In this document: in pieces, positions 1 to 8,484 of the stretch
Position numbering within the stretch: position 1 is the stretch's first letter
How the letters are laid out: every line of letters starts with the position of its first letter
Assembly: GCA_002409585.1 (NCBI GenBank)
Contig: DHNP01000014.1
Span: 12,391 to 76,390, forward strand
DNA from: Ruminococcaceae bacterium UBA5413
GTDB lineage: Bacteria; Bacillota; Clostridia; Oscillospirales; Acutalibacteraceae
Direction of reading: 5' to 3'
DNA: 64,000 nucleotides
Program-made: the position numbers and the translations under genes
Notes under the pieces: generated by a model
Told to the model about the DNA's origin: nothing
Seen by the model: the letters and a program-made list of their open reading frames with translations, nothing else
Database searches by the model: none

Positions 1-1388
1 AAGCGCTTTTTAGCTGGCTCATAGTATTCGTCAAGGGTCTTGTCGTCCACACGTTCGAGCGATTCGCGCGGAAGTACCGACAAAAGCTCCCAGCCAAGGT
101 CGAGGCTTTGCTCTATGGTCCTGTTTTCATTGGCTCCCTGGTTTATGAAGTTTGATTCAAAAAGTTTACCGAATTCAAGGAATTTTTTATCGTCCGGCGA
201 CAGTTCCTCCTCACCTATTACCGATGCAAGCGAACGGGCATCCATCACCCTTGCGTAAGCGGCAAACAGCTGGTTTGAAAGCGCCGGGTGGTCCTTCCTT
301 GTGTAGCCTTCGCCTATACCGTCCTTCATAAGGCGTGAAAGCGACGGAAGCACGGAAACAGGCGGATATACGCCGCTGCCGTCGAGAGAACGGTCAAGCA
401 CTATCTGCCCTTCCGTAATGTATCCGGTAAGGTCAGGCACCGGATGGGTGACGTCATCGTTAGGCATTGTAAGTATCGGTATCTGCGTAACCGAACCTTT
501 TTTGCCATGTACCATGCCGGCGCGCTCGTATATGGAAGCGAGGTCTGAGTAAAGGTAGCCCGGGAAGCCCTTCCTGCCAGGTATCTCGCCTTTTGATGAG
601 CTGAACTCACGCAGCGCCTCTGCGTAAGACGTCATATCTGTCATTATAACAAGAATATGCATATTAAGTTCAAACGCAAGGTACTCGGCAACCGTAATGG
701 CACAGCGCGGCGTCAGAATCCTTTCGATTATAGGGTCGTTCGCGAGGTTTATAAACATAACGACCCTCTGCAGTATGCCAGACTCCTCAAAGGAACGTTT
801 AAAGTAATCTGCAACATCGTTTTTAACGCCCATGGCGGCAAACACAATGGCGAAATTGTTTTCTTCGCCCTCGTCAGTTATTTTGGCCTGGCGCGCTATC
901 TGCACGGCAAGCTCATTGTGCTTCATGCCTGAGCCGGAGAAAATAGGCAGCTTCTGCCCGCGTATAAGCGTCATAAGCGTGTCGATAGTTGAAATGCCTG
1001 TGTTTATATAGTTTTTTGGGTATACCCTTGAAACAGGGTTTATAGGCGTACCGTTTACGTTGGCGCGCTTTACCGGGTATATATTACCGTACCCGTCAAT
1101 AGGCACGCCAGCGCCGTTAAAAATGCGCCCGAGTATTTCAGGTGAAAGCGGCATTTCCATAGGATGGCCAAGCAGCCTCGTGCGCGTGTTTGTAAGGGAA
1201 ATGCCGCGCGTGCCCTGAAAAACCTGTACCACAGCGCGGCTGCCGTCTATCTGAACTATACGCCCCTGCCGCGTAGTGCCGTCGTCAAGGCGTATATCTA
1301 CTACTTCCTCAAAAGAAGGGTTTTTAACATCATCCAAAACGATAAGCGAACCGTTAATATCTTTTACGCCGACGTAATCGAGAATCAT
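1..1388 (-). CDS. atpB: V/A-type ATP synthase subunit B, 3' part cut by window edge
   Basis: This is the non-catalytic B subunit of the cytoplasmic V1/A1 hexamer, which alternates with A subunits and binds nucleotide without hydrolysing it. About 462 codons are visible and the frame is open to the left edge, so the C-terminus is missing. It starts MILDYVGVKDINGSL at an ATG behind GGAGGTCGTGTCC. The degenerate P-loop reads FSGSGMKHNE and has no Walker lysine, as expected for B. The stretches GFPGYLYSDLASIYERAG and GSVTQIPILTMPNDD are typical of the family. It lies about 56 bp after subunit A in the same operon; subunit D would be expected just outside the window. Only the truncation by the edge is odd. 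Confidence 0.95.
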   Translation of the reverse strand, partial: MILDYVGVKDINGSLIVLDDVKNPSFEEVVDIRLDDGTTRQGRIVQIDGSRAVVQVFQGTRGISLTNTRTRLLGHPMEMPLSPEILGRIFNGAGVPIDGYGNIYPVKRANVNGTPINPVSRVYPKNYINTGISTIDTLMTLIRGQKLPIFSGSGMKHNELAVQIARQAKITDEGEENNFAIVFAAMGVKNDVADYFKRSFEESGILQRVVMFINLANDPIIERILTPRCAITVAEYLAFELNMHILVIMTDMTSYAEALREFSSSKGEIPGRKGFPGYLYSDLASIYERAGMVHGKKGSVTQIPILTMPNDDVTHPVPDLTGYITEGQIVLDRSLDGSGVYPPVSVLPSLSRLMKDGIGEGYTRKDHPALSNQLFAAYARVMDARSLASVIGEEELSPDDKKFLEFGKLFESNFINQGANENRTIEQSLDLGWELLSVLPRESLERVDDKTLDEYYEPAKKR

Positions 1389-1444
1389 GGACACGACCTC
1401 CAAGTGAAAAATTTACTTAAAAAGCTGCGCGTTCGCCTGATTTA

Positions 1445-3205
1445 TTACGCCGATACTATATCAGATAAAGTGTCATCTATATCCTTTATATAATCGTCGA
1501 ACATTTCGGGCTTGCTGTTAGGTATGTCGTATTTCATCTTTATAAGCTTATCGAACAGGCCGGACTTTATAATCCCTGAAATAGGCACGCTCGCCGAAAT
1601 CAGCCGCTTGGCTTTCTTGTAAAGGTGCAGTATGACTTTCATCATAAGCTCCTGTTTTTTAAGTGGGACATACGTATCTTCAGCATGGAAAGCGTTCTGC
1701 TGTAAAAATCCCACGCGTATGACGCGGGCTGTTTCAATAATAAGCTTTTGGTCGTCGGGAAGTACGTCCGAGCCTATGAGCTTTACTATTTCCATAAGCT
1801 TGTTTTCCTGCTGCAGTATTTTATTAATTTGGTTCCTGTACTTTATAAAATCCCCGCTGACATTTTCCCTGAACCAAGGGTCAAGGTCTGCGAAATATTC
1901 GCTGTAGCTATCCGTCCAGTTTATAGCGGGGTAATGGCGTGCGTAAGCAAGCGATTTATCCAAAGCCCAGAAGCATCGCGTAAAGCGCTTTGTATTTTGC
2001 GTTACAGGTTCTGAAAAGTCCGAGCCCTGCGGGGAAACAGCGCCAATGATGGTAACGGAGCCTTTCGTGCCGTTAAGGTTTTCAACCATGCCGGCACGTT
2101 CGTAAAATTCAGACAGCCTGCTTGGCAGGTATGCCGGAAAGCCCTCTTCAGCCGGCATTTCCTCAAGGCGCCCTGAAATTTCACGCAAAGCTTCCGCCCA
2201 GCGTGAAGTTGAGTCGGCCATCATGGCCACATGGTAGCCCATGTCGCGGTAGTACTCGCCGAGGGTAATGCCCGTGTATATAGACGCTTCACGCGCGGCG
2301 ACAGGCATGTTGCTCGTGTTTGCTATAAGCACGGTGCGGTCTGTCATAGGGCGGTTGTTTTTCGGGTCAATCAGCTTTGAAAACTCTGTCAGCACGTCGC
2401 TCATTTCATTGCCGCGCTCACCGCAGCCGACGTAAATTATAATATCAGCGTCACACCATTTAGCGAGCTGATGCTGCGTCATGGTTTTACCTGTGCCGAA
2501 CCCGCCCGGTATGGCGGCAGCCCCGCCTTTGGATATCGGGAAAAGCGTGTCTATGACGCGCTGGCCCGTAATTAACGGTATCGTCGGCTGCAGGCGTTCT
2601 TTTACAGGGCGCGGTGTACGTATAGGCCACTTCTGCGACAGTGTAAGCTTATGGACATTTCCCTCGCCGTCCGTAAGCTCTGCCACCGTATCGTTAACAG
2701 TGTACTTACCGTCAGGGTTTACCTTCGTAACAGTACCTGAAAGTGTGGGGAACACCATGCACTTATGCCTTACGACTGGGGTTTCGGGGCATTCCGCGTA
2801 AATATCCCCGCCTTTAAGCTTGTCGCCGGCTTTAACTTTTACCGTGACGTCCCAGAGCTTCTCCCCGTTTAAAGAAGCTACGTTGCTGCCGCGGGATATG
2901 AAAGAGCCTGACTGCCTTGCTATCTCCTTAAGCGGGCGCTCAATGCCGTCGAAAATGTTATCTATAATGCCGGGGCCGAGGGTAACGTTCATAGGGCTGC
3001 CCGTGCCGTACACCGGCTCGCCCGGCGTTAGGCCCGTTGTTTCCTCGTACACCTGTATGGTCGTAACATCGTCCGATACTTTTATTACTTCGCCGACAAG
3101 GTGCTCCTTGCCGACAAAGACCATTTCCGACATCGAAAAACTGCGGGAGTTCTTAACGGTTACGACCGGGCCGTTTATTCCGAATATTACATCACTTTTA
3201 TTCAT
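1445..3205 (-). CDS. atpA: V/A-type ATP synthase subunit A (catalytic)
   Basis: This catalytic subunit hydrolyses or makes ATP in the V1/A1 head. It has 586 residues, the usual length. The P-loop GGFGTGKT is near residue 230 and is followed by the glutamate-containing stretch YVGCGERGNEM. The motif SRWAEALREISGRLEEMP and the sequence LPSRLSEFYERAG are family hallmarks. The non-homologous bulge that sets A apart from F-type beta is present between about residues 110 and 190. It follows subunit E by 28 bp and precedes B in one operon. Nothing suggests an inactive protein. Confidence 0.97.
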   Translation of the reverse strand: MNKSDVIFGINGPVVTVKNSRSFSMSEMVFVGKEHLVGEVIKVSDDVTTIQVYEETTGLTPGEPVYGTGSPMNVTLGPGIIDNIFDGIERPLKEIARQSGSFISRGSNVASLNGEKLWDVTVKVKAGDKLKGGDIYAECPETPVVRHKCMVFPTLSGTVTKVNPDGKYTVNDTVAELTDGEGNVHKLTLSQKWPIRTPRPVKERLQPTIPLITGQRVIDTLFPISKGGAAAIPGGFGTGKTMTQHQLAKWCDADIIIYVGCGERGNEMSDVLTEFSKLIDPKNNRPMTDRTVLIANTSNMPVAAREASIYTGITLGEYYRDMGYHVAMMADSTSRWAEALREISGRLEEMPAEEGFPAYLPSRLSEFYERAGMVENLNGTKGSVTIIGAVSPQGSDFSEPVTQNTKRFTRCFWALDKSLAYARHYPAINWTDSYSEYFADLDPWFRENVSGDFIKYRNQINKILQQENKLMEIVKLIGSDVLPDDQKLIIETARVIRVGFLQQNAFHAEDTYVPLKKQELMMKVILHLYKKAKRLISASVPISGIIKSGLFDKLIKMKYDIPNSKPEMFDDYIKDIDDTLSDIVSA

Positions 3206-3233
3206 AACTTCATCTCCGATAAAGCAATTCCGT

Positions 3234-3830
3234 TCATGCCACCGTCATGCCGGAGTGCTCTTCAAACCATTCACGCTGGTCGCTTAAAAGAGTATCGAGC
3301 GTTTCGTCGGCAATTATACCCAATTTAGCGCTGTAGGCCTTTATACCGCCTATAGCGATGCCGTCGTCCGTTTTAAACGTACAGCCGCTGCCGAAAAATC
3401 CTTTTATCATATCTTCGTATTTCTCGTCACCGGGTTTAACCGATATAACTGTGTCGGCAGAATTGAGCACCTCCGAAAATTCTTTCGAAGCTTTTTCAAG
3501 AAATGCCTTGTATTTTTCGCTTTTTGTAAACTCAATGAGCTTTTTACCTGAGCGCTTAAAAACATCTTCCGTTATCGCGCTGCGTTTTTCAAGCAGCTCG
3601 CGCCTGCCCTCCATGGCACGGCCGGCCATCTCACGGGAAATACCGCTGCGCATTTCAGCCATTTCTTTCTGTATCATGCGGTAACATTCCGTAAGGACTT
3701 CGATTTCCGTTTCTTCAAGCTCTTTGTTTTTAAAATCCGCTATATCGTCTTCTATTTTTTTTCGCTGTTCTTCTGCGTAGTGGTTTATCGCCATAGAAAA
3801 TTTGTCTTTTTTTTCATCTATATCAGACAA
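3234..3830 (-). CDS. atpE: V/A-type ATP synthase subunit E (peripheral stalk)
   Basis: This 198-residue protein forms the peripheral stalk with the small H/G coiled-coil subunit and anchors the A3B3 head. The first 100 residues are a highly charged helical coiled coil (KDKFSMAINHYAEEQRKKIE), and the C-terminal half is the globular E-type domain ending near EEHSGMTVA. The start is a TTG behind GGGGGGTTAAAA, giving MSDIDEKKDK. Sequence identity is weak in this family, so the call rests on length, the coiled coil and the place between F and A. Confidence 0.88.
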   Translation of the reverse strand: MSDIDEKKDKFSMAINHYAEEQRKKIEDDIADFKNKELEETEIEVLTECYRMIQKEMAEMRSGISREMAGRAMEGRRELLEKRSAITEDVFKRSGKKLIEFTKSEKYKAFLEKASKEFSEVLNSADTVISVKPGDEKYEDMIKGFFGSGCTFKTDDGIAIGGIKAYSAKLGIIADETLDTLLSDQREWFEEHSGMTVA

Positions 3831-3877
3831 TTTTAACCCCCCGTTCGCCTGGCGCCGCGTGCCCGGCGTAACAATAA

Positions 3878-4186
3878 CTAAATTTTTACGCCGATTGCTT
3901 CGCGGACGTAGCGGGTAATCGAATCTTTAGTCCGGCCGTTGCCGTGGCGGTCGGGAATTTCCACTATGAGCGGGCGTTTGCGGTTAAGCTTCAAGTCGTA
4001 TATCATGCCGGGGCACAGCGAAAGGAGTGCCTCCGTTATGAGTACTACGGCTATGTCGTCACGCTCTATCGTTTCATTCAGTACTTTTTTGAACTCTTCG
4101 GCTTCATGCACGACAACGCCCTCAATCCCGGCAAGGCGCATGCCAACCTGGGTGTCGACGTTGTCGCTTATCAGATAAAAACGCAT
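3878..4186 (-). CDS. atpF: V/A-type ATP synthase subunit F (central stalk)
   Basis: This 102-residue subunit has a small Rossmann-like fold that binds subunit D in the rotating central shaft. It opens MRFYLISDNVDTQVGMRLAGIEG, where the pattern of a first beta strand followed by a glycine turn and G-RLAGI is typical. The later strand reads DIAVVLITEAL. It sits 30 bp after the proteolipid gene and 47 bp before E. Length and position fit the family well. Confidence 0.9.
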   Translation of the reverse strand: MRFYLISDNVDTQVGMRLAGIEGVVVHEAEEFKKVLNETIERDDIAVVLITEALLSLCPGMIYDLKLNRKRPLIVEIPDRHGNGRTKDSITRYVREAIGVKI

Positions 4187-4216
4187 ACTATAAAAGCCTC
4201 CGTCTGCCGTTGTATA

Positions 4217-4660
4217 TTACGCAACTTTGTTGAGGAGAAGGATGGAAACGAGCAAGCCGTAGATAGCGATTCCTTCGGCAAGCGCGACAAAGATAAGGGC
4301 TTTACCGAAAGCCTTCGGGTCTTCACTCGTAGCGCCTATGGCTGCAGGTGCGGAAGCCGCGACTGCTATGCCGCCGCCAATGCATGAAAGCCCTGTGGCA
4401 AGAGCCGCGGCCATCATTTCCATTCCTTTTGACGGGTCAGCCGAAGCCGCGGCCGCGGTCGCGGCAGCGGCCGTGCCTGTGGCAGTCGCCGCGTGGGCAA
4501 CAGCCGGCACGATGACCGCCGCTGCGCACAGGCCGAAGAAAGTCAGTATCTGCGCCATAACAACCGTGTGCTTCTTAGCGCCGTGCTTGACAAAACGGAT
4601 TGACAAAAATACTGAAACCACCAAAAATGCAACTGGTAAACATAATGATGCGATATCCAT
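4217..4660 (-). CDS. atpK: V/A-type ATP synthase subunit K (membrane rotor proteolipid)
   Basis: This 147-residue rotor-ring subunit carries ions through the membrane. Four hydrophobic segments are visible at about residues 5-23, 36-57, 82-107 and 120-143, with an alanine-rich linker at 58-75. The ion-binding carboxylate is Glu129 in VALAEGIAIYG. The first hairpin has no carboxylate, so there is one ion site per four helices. Sodium-type rotor rings have a glutamine in the preceding helix and a polar residue after the glutamate. Here the corresponding helix is GGGIAVAASAPAAIGA and the glutamate is followed by Gly-Ile, so I infer proton coupling. It lies between subunits I and F. Confidence 0.92.
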   Translation of the reverse strand: MDIASLCLPVAFLVVSVFLSIRFVKHGAKKHTVVMAQILTFFGLCAAAVIVPAVAHAATATGTAAAATAAAASADPSKGMEMMAAALATGLSCIGGGIAVAASAPAAIGATSEDPKAFGKALIFVALAEGIAIYGLLVSILLLNKVA

Positions 4661-4789
4661 AATTTTTAACCTCCAAAATTTAAAGTATGAAAAGTATAAA
4701 TTATATTATTTGTATGGAAATTGTATGGAAAAAAACAGTTTAAATCTTCCGCGTCAAATACCCCGACGCCTTATGCCAAAGCCGCGAAA

Positions 4790-6748
4790 TCAGGACTCGC
4801 TGCCTATGACAACTGGAGTGAACGGGCGCCCGTCGCCGTCGAAGAAGCGGCTGAACATTTCGTAAAATTCAAGCCTTAGAGCCTGTATGCTTACGAGAAG
4901 GCCTTCAAGCGCCATAACAAAGACGTTCCCCAAAATGATTATCAGCGCATAGAAGATACCGGACGTCATTTCCGCGAGCATAAACACGACCATCATCATA
5001 CCGGCATGGACAAGTACAAAAGCGCCCACACGTATAAAGCTTATCGTATTTGTAAGGTAGCTTAAAACGAACTCGAAAACTTCGAAAAAGTTCTCCATTA
5101 TATAGTCTGAAACACTCTCAGGCTTCCAGTTCGGGTCACCCGAAACAAGCCCTCCCAAAATGTCCCTGAAGTACATGATTACGAGGGGAAGCACAATCAG
5201 GCATATTACATATGTTTTATGGAATACGTTTTCGCCGAAAGCAACCTGACGAGCGAGTCCGTAAACTATTGAAACGTAAAACACAAGACCCGCGGCGCCG
5301 TTAGGCCCAAAAAACGCGTTTGTATAATTACGGCGCCTGAGCGAAGAGTAAATATTCATAAGTATGGCTGAAATCACAAGGACTACGCCAAGCCCTACCG
5401 CCGAATACACTATCAGATTCGTTGTTTCAGGTTCCATAACGGAAATCGGTTTTTGCGCAAGGCCGAAGACGTGCTTGTACATCGGGTCAAAGGCATGCTC
5501 AAACCCAAATGCGGAACCGAAAAGCATACCGAAAAACGCCGAGGATATGCCGCACGGAATTAAGGTCCTGCCAAGCGGCATTTTAAACTTGCGGTACAAA
5601 AGGTAACCTATGAGGGAGATGCAGAGCCCCTGGCCGAAGTCTGCGAACATTATGCCGAAAAACAGGAAATATGTTATAGCGACCATCCACGTCGGGTCCA
5701 CCTCGTTGTAGGCAGGCAGGCCGTATATTCCTACAAGGTACTCAAACGGGCTGAAAAGCTTCTTGTTTTTTAGCTTAACCGGCGGCGAATGTGAAATAAC
5801 GGACGGGTCGTCGGCCTTTTCGAGTTTATATTTAATTGTTTCAAGCTTGTCGAGTTTAGCTGTTATGGATGCTTCCTTATTTGCCGGTATCCACCCTGTC
5901 AGTATGAAGTTGTCACCGTACCTTGCGGCATACCTGCGTATGCCGTAGCAAATTGATTTTTCTGAAAGCCATGAATAGACGTTCTGCACGTTCTGCTTTT
6001 CTTTGTTCCAAAGCTCTTTTATGTCAGAGTCTATTTTTTTAATGTTTTCCTTTTCTTTTTCTCGTTTTTCCTCAAGCGTCCTTATTATTGACTCTGGAGT
6101 TCCGGTAAGCTCGTTAAGGCGCGTCCGTTCAAAGTACAGGCTTGAAAATATGCGGTCAACCTCGCTTTTCATCGAAAGAGGGGAGCAGTACATACCCCAG
6201 TACTTGTCGCCATCGTCTGAACTTGGAAAAAAGATAACGAACGGGTTGCTTTTGTACTCGTTGAGCTTTTCATAGCTTTCCTTCGGCAGGGAGCCAAAAC
6301 GCAGCTTAATAAATCTGCAATTACCGAGTTCGTCAAGGTTAAGGTCAAGCCCGACAAAATGTTTTGTCTTTTCAAGCTCTTCCGTATCGTCGGCTATTTT
6401 GCGTTTTTCTTCGTCCCGCCGTTCCAAAAGCTCCGTGAAAGACCCTGCGAGCCGCTCCGCGTAGCCTTTCCAGTCGCCTATTTTAGACGATATTTTCTTT
6501 ACTCCGCGGATACTTAAAACATCGACGCTTTTGTTAATTGACTTCAAAGTATCGGACAACTTAGTTAAAGAAGCCGTGTACGGGTTTTCCTCATTAAGCG
6601 GTGAAAAGCCTGATGTGTCGGAATAAAACGACAAAGCGTTGTCAGGGTGAAACGCGCACGATTCGCCCAAAACGGAAGTAGTATCCTCAAGCTCGGCCAT
6701 CCTGCCTATTATGCTTATGACTTTCACTTTAACTACTGCCAATATCAA
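4790..6748 (-). CDS. atpI: V/A-type ATP synthase subunit I (membrane stator, a-subunit equivalent)
   Basis: This subunit forms the ion half-channels against the K ring and holds the stalks. Of its 652 residues, the first 330 form a soluble coiled-coil arm and the rest are about seven to eight membrane helices. The conserved segment EGLLVSIQALRLEFYEMFSRF near the end carries the essential arginine. The TTG at 6748 overlaps the TGA of subunit C, with AAGGA 5 bases upstream. A second in-frame TTG at 6742 would give MAVVKVKVISIIG, closer to the family's usual opening, so the exact start is uncertain by two codons. Confidence 0.94.
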   Translation of the reverse strand: MILAVVKVKVISIIGRMAELEDTTSVLGESCAFHPDNALSFYSDTSGFSPLNEENPYTASLTKLSDTLKSINKSVDVLSIRGVKKISSKIGDWKGYAERLAGSFTELLERRDEEKRKIADDTEELEKTKHFVGLDLNLDELGNCRFIKLRFGSLPKESYEKLNEYKSNPFVIFFPSSDDGDKYWGMYCSPLSMKSEVDRIFSSLYFERTRLNELTGTPESIIRTLEEKREKEKENIKKIDSDIKELWNKEKQNVQNVYSWLSEKSICYGIRRYAARYGDNFILTGWIPANKEASITAKLDKLETIKYKLEKADDPSVISHSPPVKLKNKKLFSPFEYLVGIYGLPAYNEVDPTWMVAITYFLFFGIMFADFGQGLCISLIGYLLYRKFKMPLGRTLIPCGISSAFFGMLFGSAFGFEHAFDPMYKHVFGLAQKPISVMEPETTNLIVYSAVGLGVVLVISAILMNIYSSLRRRNYTNAFFGPNGAAGLVFYVSIVYGLARQVAFGENVFHKTYVICLIVLPLVIMYFRDILGGLVSGDPNWKPESVSDYIMENFFEVFEFVLSYLTNTISFIRVGAFVLVHAGMMMVVFMLAEMTSGIFYALIIILGNVFVMALEGLLVSIQALRLEFYEMFSRFFDGDGRPFTPVVIGSES

Positions 6749-7806
6749 TCACTTCCTTTGCGATAATTGATAATTACAAGCATTTTCCTTATTTCCCCAG
6801 GCGTCAGTTTATACCTTATGCCTTCTACGATGGTGATTATGTCCCTTATCTCCGCCTCAAGTAGCAGCACATAAGAAACCATAACCACCGAAGGGTGCGT
6901 CGAAAACCTGATATAATGCCGGCAGGTTTTAAAGTTCATACTGTGCGCTACCTCGCTGGCATAAAAATAATTTATTTTGAGCACCCGCTTACCCAGCGAT
7001 GTGCCCCCCATTATGCGTCGCACGTCAGGTTCCGACTTTGCTTCTATCATCTCGTTCATATACCGTTTTTTTACTGTACCATATGGGAAAATATAACTTT
7101 TTATCACATCAGGCGAGGCTGCATAAGCTGTTTTCAGCCTGATTATATGGGCATAATTTATCAAATCAATAAAAGAATTGAAAATATCAAGAAGCTGTTT
7201 CTCCGTCTCACCCTTAGTGTGTTTCTTTATAATTAAAAAGAACAACGAATAAATATACCCGTAAAGTGAATTTTCTATTTTGGAATATTCTATTTGCCCA
7301 CCATTTTCAGGCCTGAAAGGTTTCAGTATCGCATAGTAAGGGGTGTGGCTAAGTGCTGCAAGCAAATCGTCATAGTTTTTTAATTTGCTCAGGAGCTTAA
7401 GGTTTATATGCGTATGATGCGTAAGGTAAGCTGGCATATAAAACACGTACTCATCCGAACTGCCTTCCTCCATGAGTAAAACAGCGTGCAGGATCTCCCC
7501 TACCTCGAGCCTGCGTATAAAGTAATTGGAAAAATATTCGCCGACGGTTATCTCATACCTTGCGAGGGCCGCCGAATCGGTGATGAATTTCCTGCGCAGC
7601 AGCGTTTCAAGCTGCCCGCGGTGTATGTCAGACTCGTTTACTCCGGCAAGCACGGTACCGTAAGCCGTGTTTGACTTTAGATAAGACGCTGCATCCGCCA
7701 CAGTGCGGCAGTTTAAGAGCTCGTCGTAGTCTTCGTCAGTCAGCCGCTTGCCGAACATGGCCCGTGCTTTAGACAATACTACATTTGAAGAAACAGTGGA
7801 AAGCAT
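6745..7806 (-). CDS. atpC: V/A-type ATP synthase subunit C (central stalk to rotor adaptor)
   Basis: This 353-residue all-helical protein caps the K ring and connects it to the D/F shaft. The opening LSKARAMFGKRLTDEDYDELL and the recurring pattern of paired helices are typical of the V-ATPase C/AC39 family. The last part contains LLLEAEIRDIITIVEGIRY, the conserved C-terminal helix. The gene begins 4 bp after the small stalk gene and overlaps subunit I by 4 bp, so these subunits are probably translationally coupled. Confidence 0.92.
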   Translation of the reverse strand: MLSTVSSNVVLSKARAMFGKRLTDEDYDELLNCRTVADAASYLKSNTAYGTVLAGVNESDIHRGQLETLLRRKFITDSAALARYEITVGEYFSNYFIRRLEVGEILHAVLLMEEGSSDEYVFYMPAYLTHHTHINLKLLSKLKNYDDLLAALSHTPYYAILKPFRPENGGQIEYSKIENSLYGYIYSLFFLIIKKHTKGETEKQLLDIFNSFIDLINYAHIIRLKTAYAASPDVIKSYIFPYGTVKKRYMNEMIEAKSEPDVRRIMGGTSLGKRVLKINYFYASEVAHSMNFKTCRHYIRFSTHPSVVMVSYVLLLEAEIRDIITIVEGIRYKLTPGEIRKMLVIINYRKGSD

Positions 7807-7810
7807 TTTA

Positions 7811-8122
7811 TCACTCTCCCGTTACTCTTGCAGTTATTTCTTCTACCCATTTATCGCCATTTTCGCTGTAAAGCCTGTCAAGTTTCTGAGAAAGCATTTC
7901 ATCGCGCTTTTTAGCCTTTAGCCACTCAGCTTCGGCTACGGCACGCTCTTTAGGTTCATTCGCAGCTATACGCCTGCGGGCCTCTTCAAGATACTTCTTT
8001 CGTATATCCTCGCGGCTGCGCACTACGTCTTTTTCAGAATCTATTTTTTCGCGCTGCGCGGCGTCCGTTATTTCACGGGCCTTTTTATCCATCTCAACTA
8101 TTTGCTTCAGTAAATCCTGCAA
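7811..8122 (-). CDS. V/A-type ATP synthase small stalk subunit (G/H-like coiled coil)
   Basis: This 103-residue protein is almost all charged helix (AREITDAAQREKIDSEKDVV, then RKKYLEEARRR) and matches the short coiled-coil G/H partner of subunit E in the peripheral stalk. I chose the TTG at 8122 (MQDLLKQIVEMDKK) because AGGAGG lies 8 bases upstream. A GTG nine bases earlier overlaps that ribosome site and cannot use it. It is the first gene of the ATPase operon, just below the promoter. Annotation pipelines often leave this subunit unnamed because the sequence is low in information. Confidence 0.82.
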   Translation of the reverse strand: MQDLLKQIVEMDKKAREITDAAQREKIDSEKDVVRSREDIRKKYLEEARRRIAANEPKERAVAEAEWLKAKKRDEMLSQKLDRLYSENGDKWVEEITARVTGE

Positions 8123-8240
8123 AAGGAACACCTCCTGCTTTAATGCGTAAGATAAGACAATTCATTTTGTGCGGCAAAACCGGTTTATGTCGCAAGTCAC
8201 ATACTGTATGGCAAGCTGCGGTTTACAGCCGATAAAGGTA

Positions 8241-8269
8241 ATTATATAACTTAGTTTTTACGTTTGCAA
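8241..8269 (-). promoter_or_regulatory. Sigma-A promoter of the V/A-ATPase operon
   Basis: Read on the minus strand: -35 TTGCAA (8269-8264), a 17-bp spacer, and a consensus -10 TATAAT (8246-8241). The start of transcription would be near 8234, leaving a leader of about 110 bases before the first gene. I see no riboswitch fold in the leader. Confidence 0.75.
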
Positions 8270-8344
8270 TATACTTTATTATCATATAATGTTAACATTT
8301 TAATCTCAAATAGGTATTATAGACAAAAGATAGATTGAAAAGTC

Positions 8345-8410
8345 TTTCTTTACCATTTGCGCCTGCGTCCGCTCCCCCCCTCCGGCGGCAGAATAAGACC
8401 GGTAAAGAAG
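8345..8410. repeat. Inverted repeat downstream of the UPF0210 gene
   Basis: TTCTTTACC and GGTAAAGAA are 9-bp arms about 46 bases apart, with a C- and G-rich centre. It could be a weak transcript end for the minus-strand UPF0210 gene, but no clean run of T follows. The rest of 8123-8484 holds only the ATPase promoter. Confidence 0.35.
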
Positions 8411-8484
8411 CTCATGCCTTCATATTTTTACCAGTCTGATTCATTTTATTATTGTTTTCCGGTCATTATAGGAACCGTAACCCG

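Noticed and set aside
8123..8484. A riboswitch upstream of the ATPase operon
   Set aside because: I find a good promoter but no conserved aptamer pattern in the leader.
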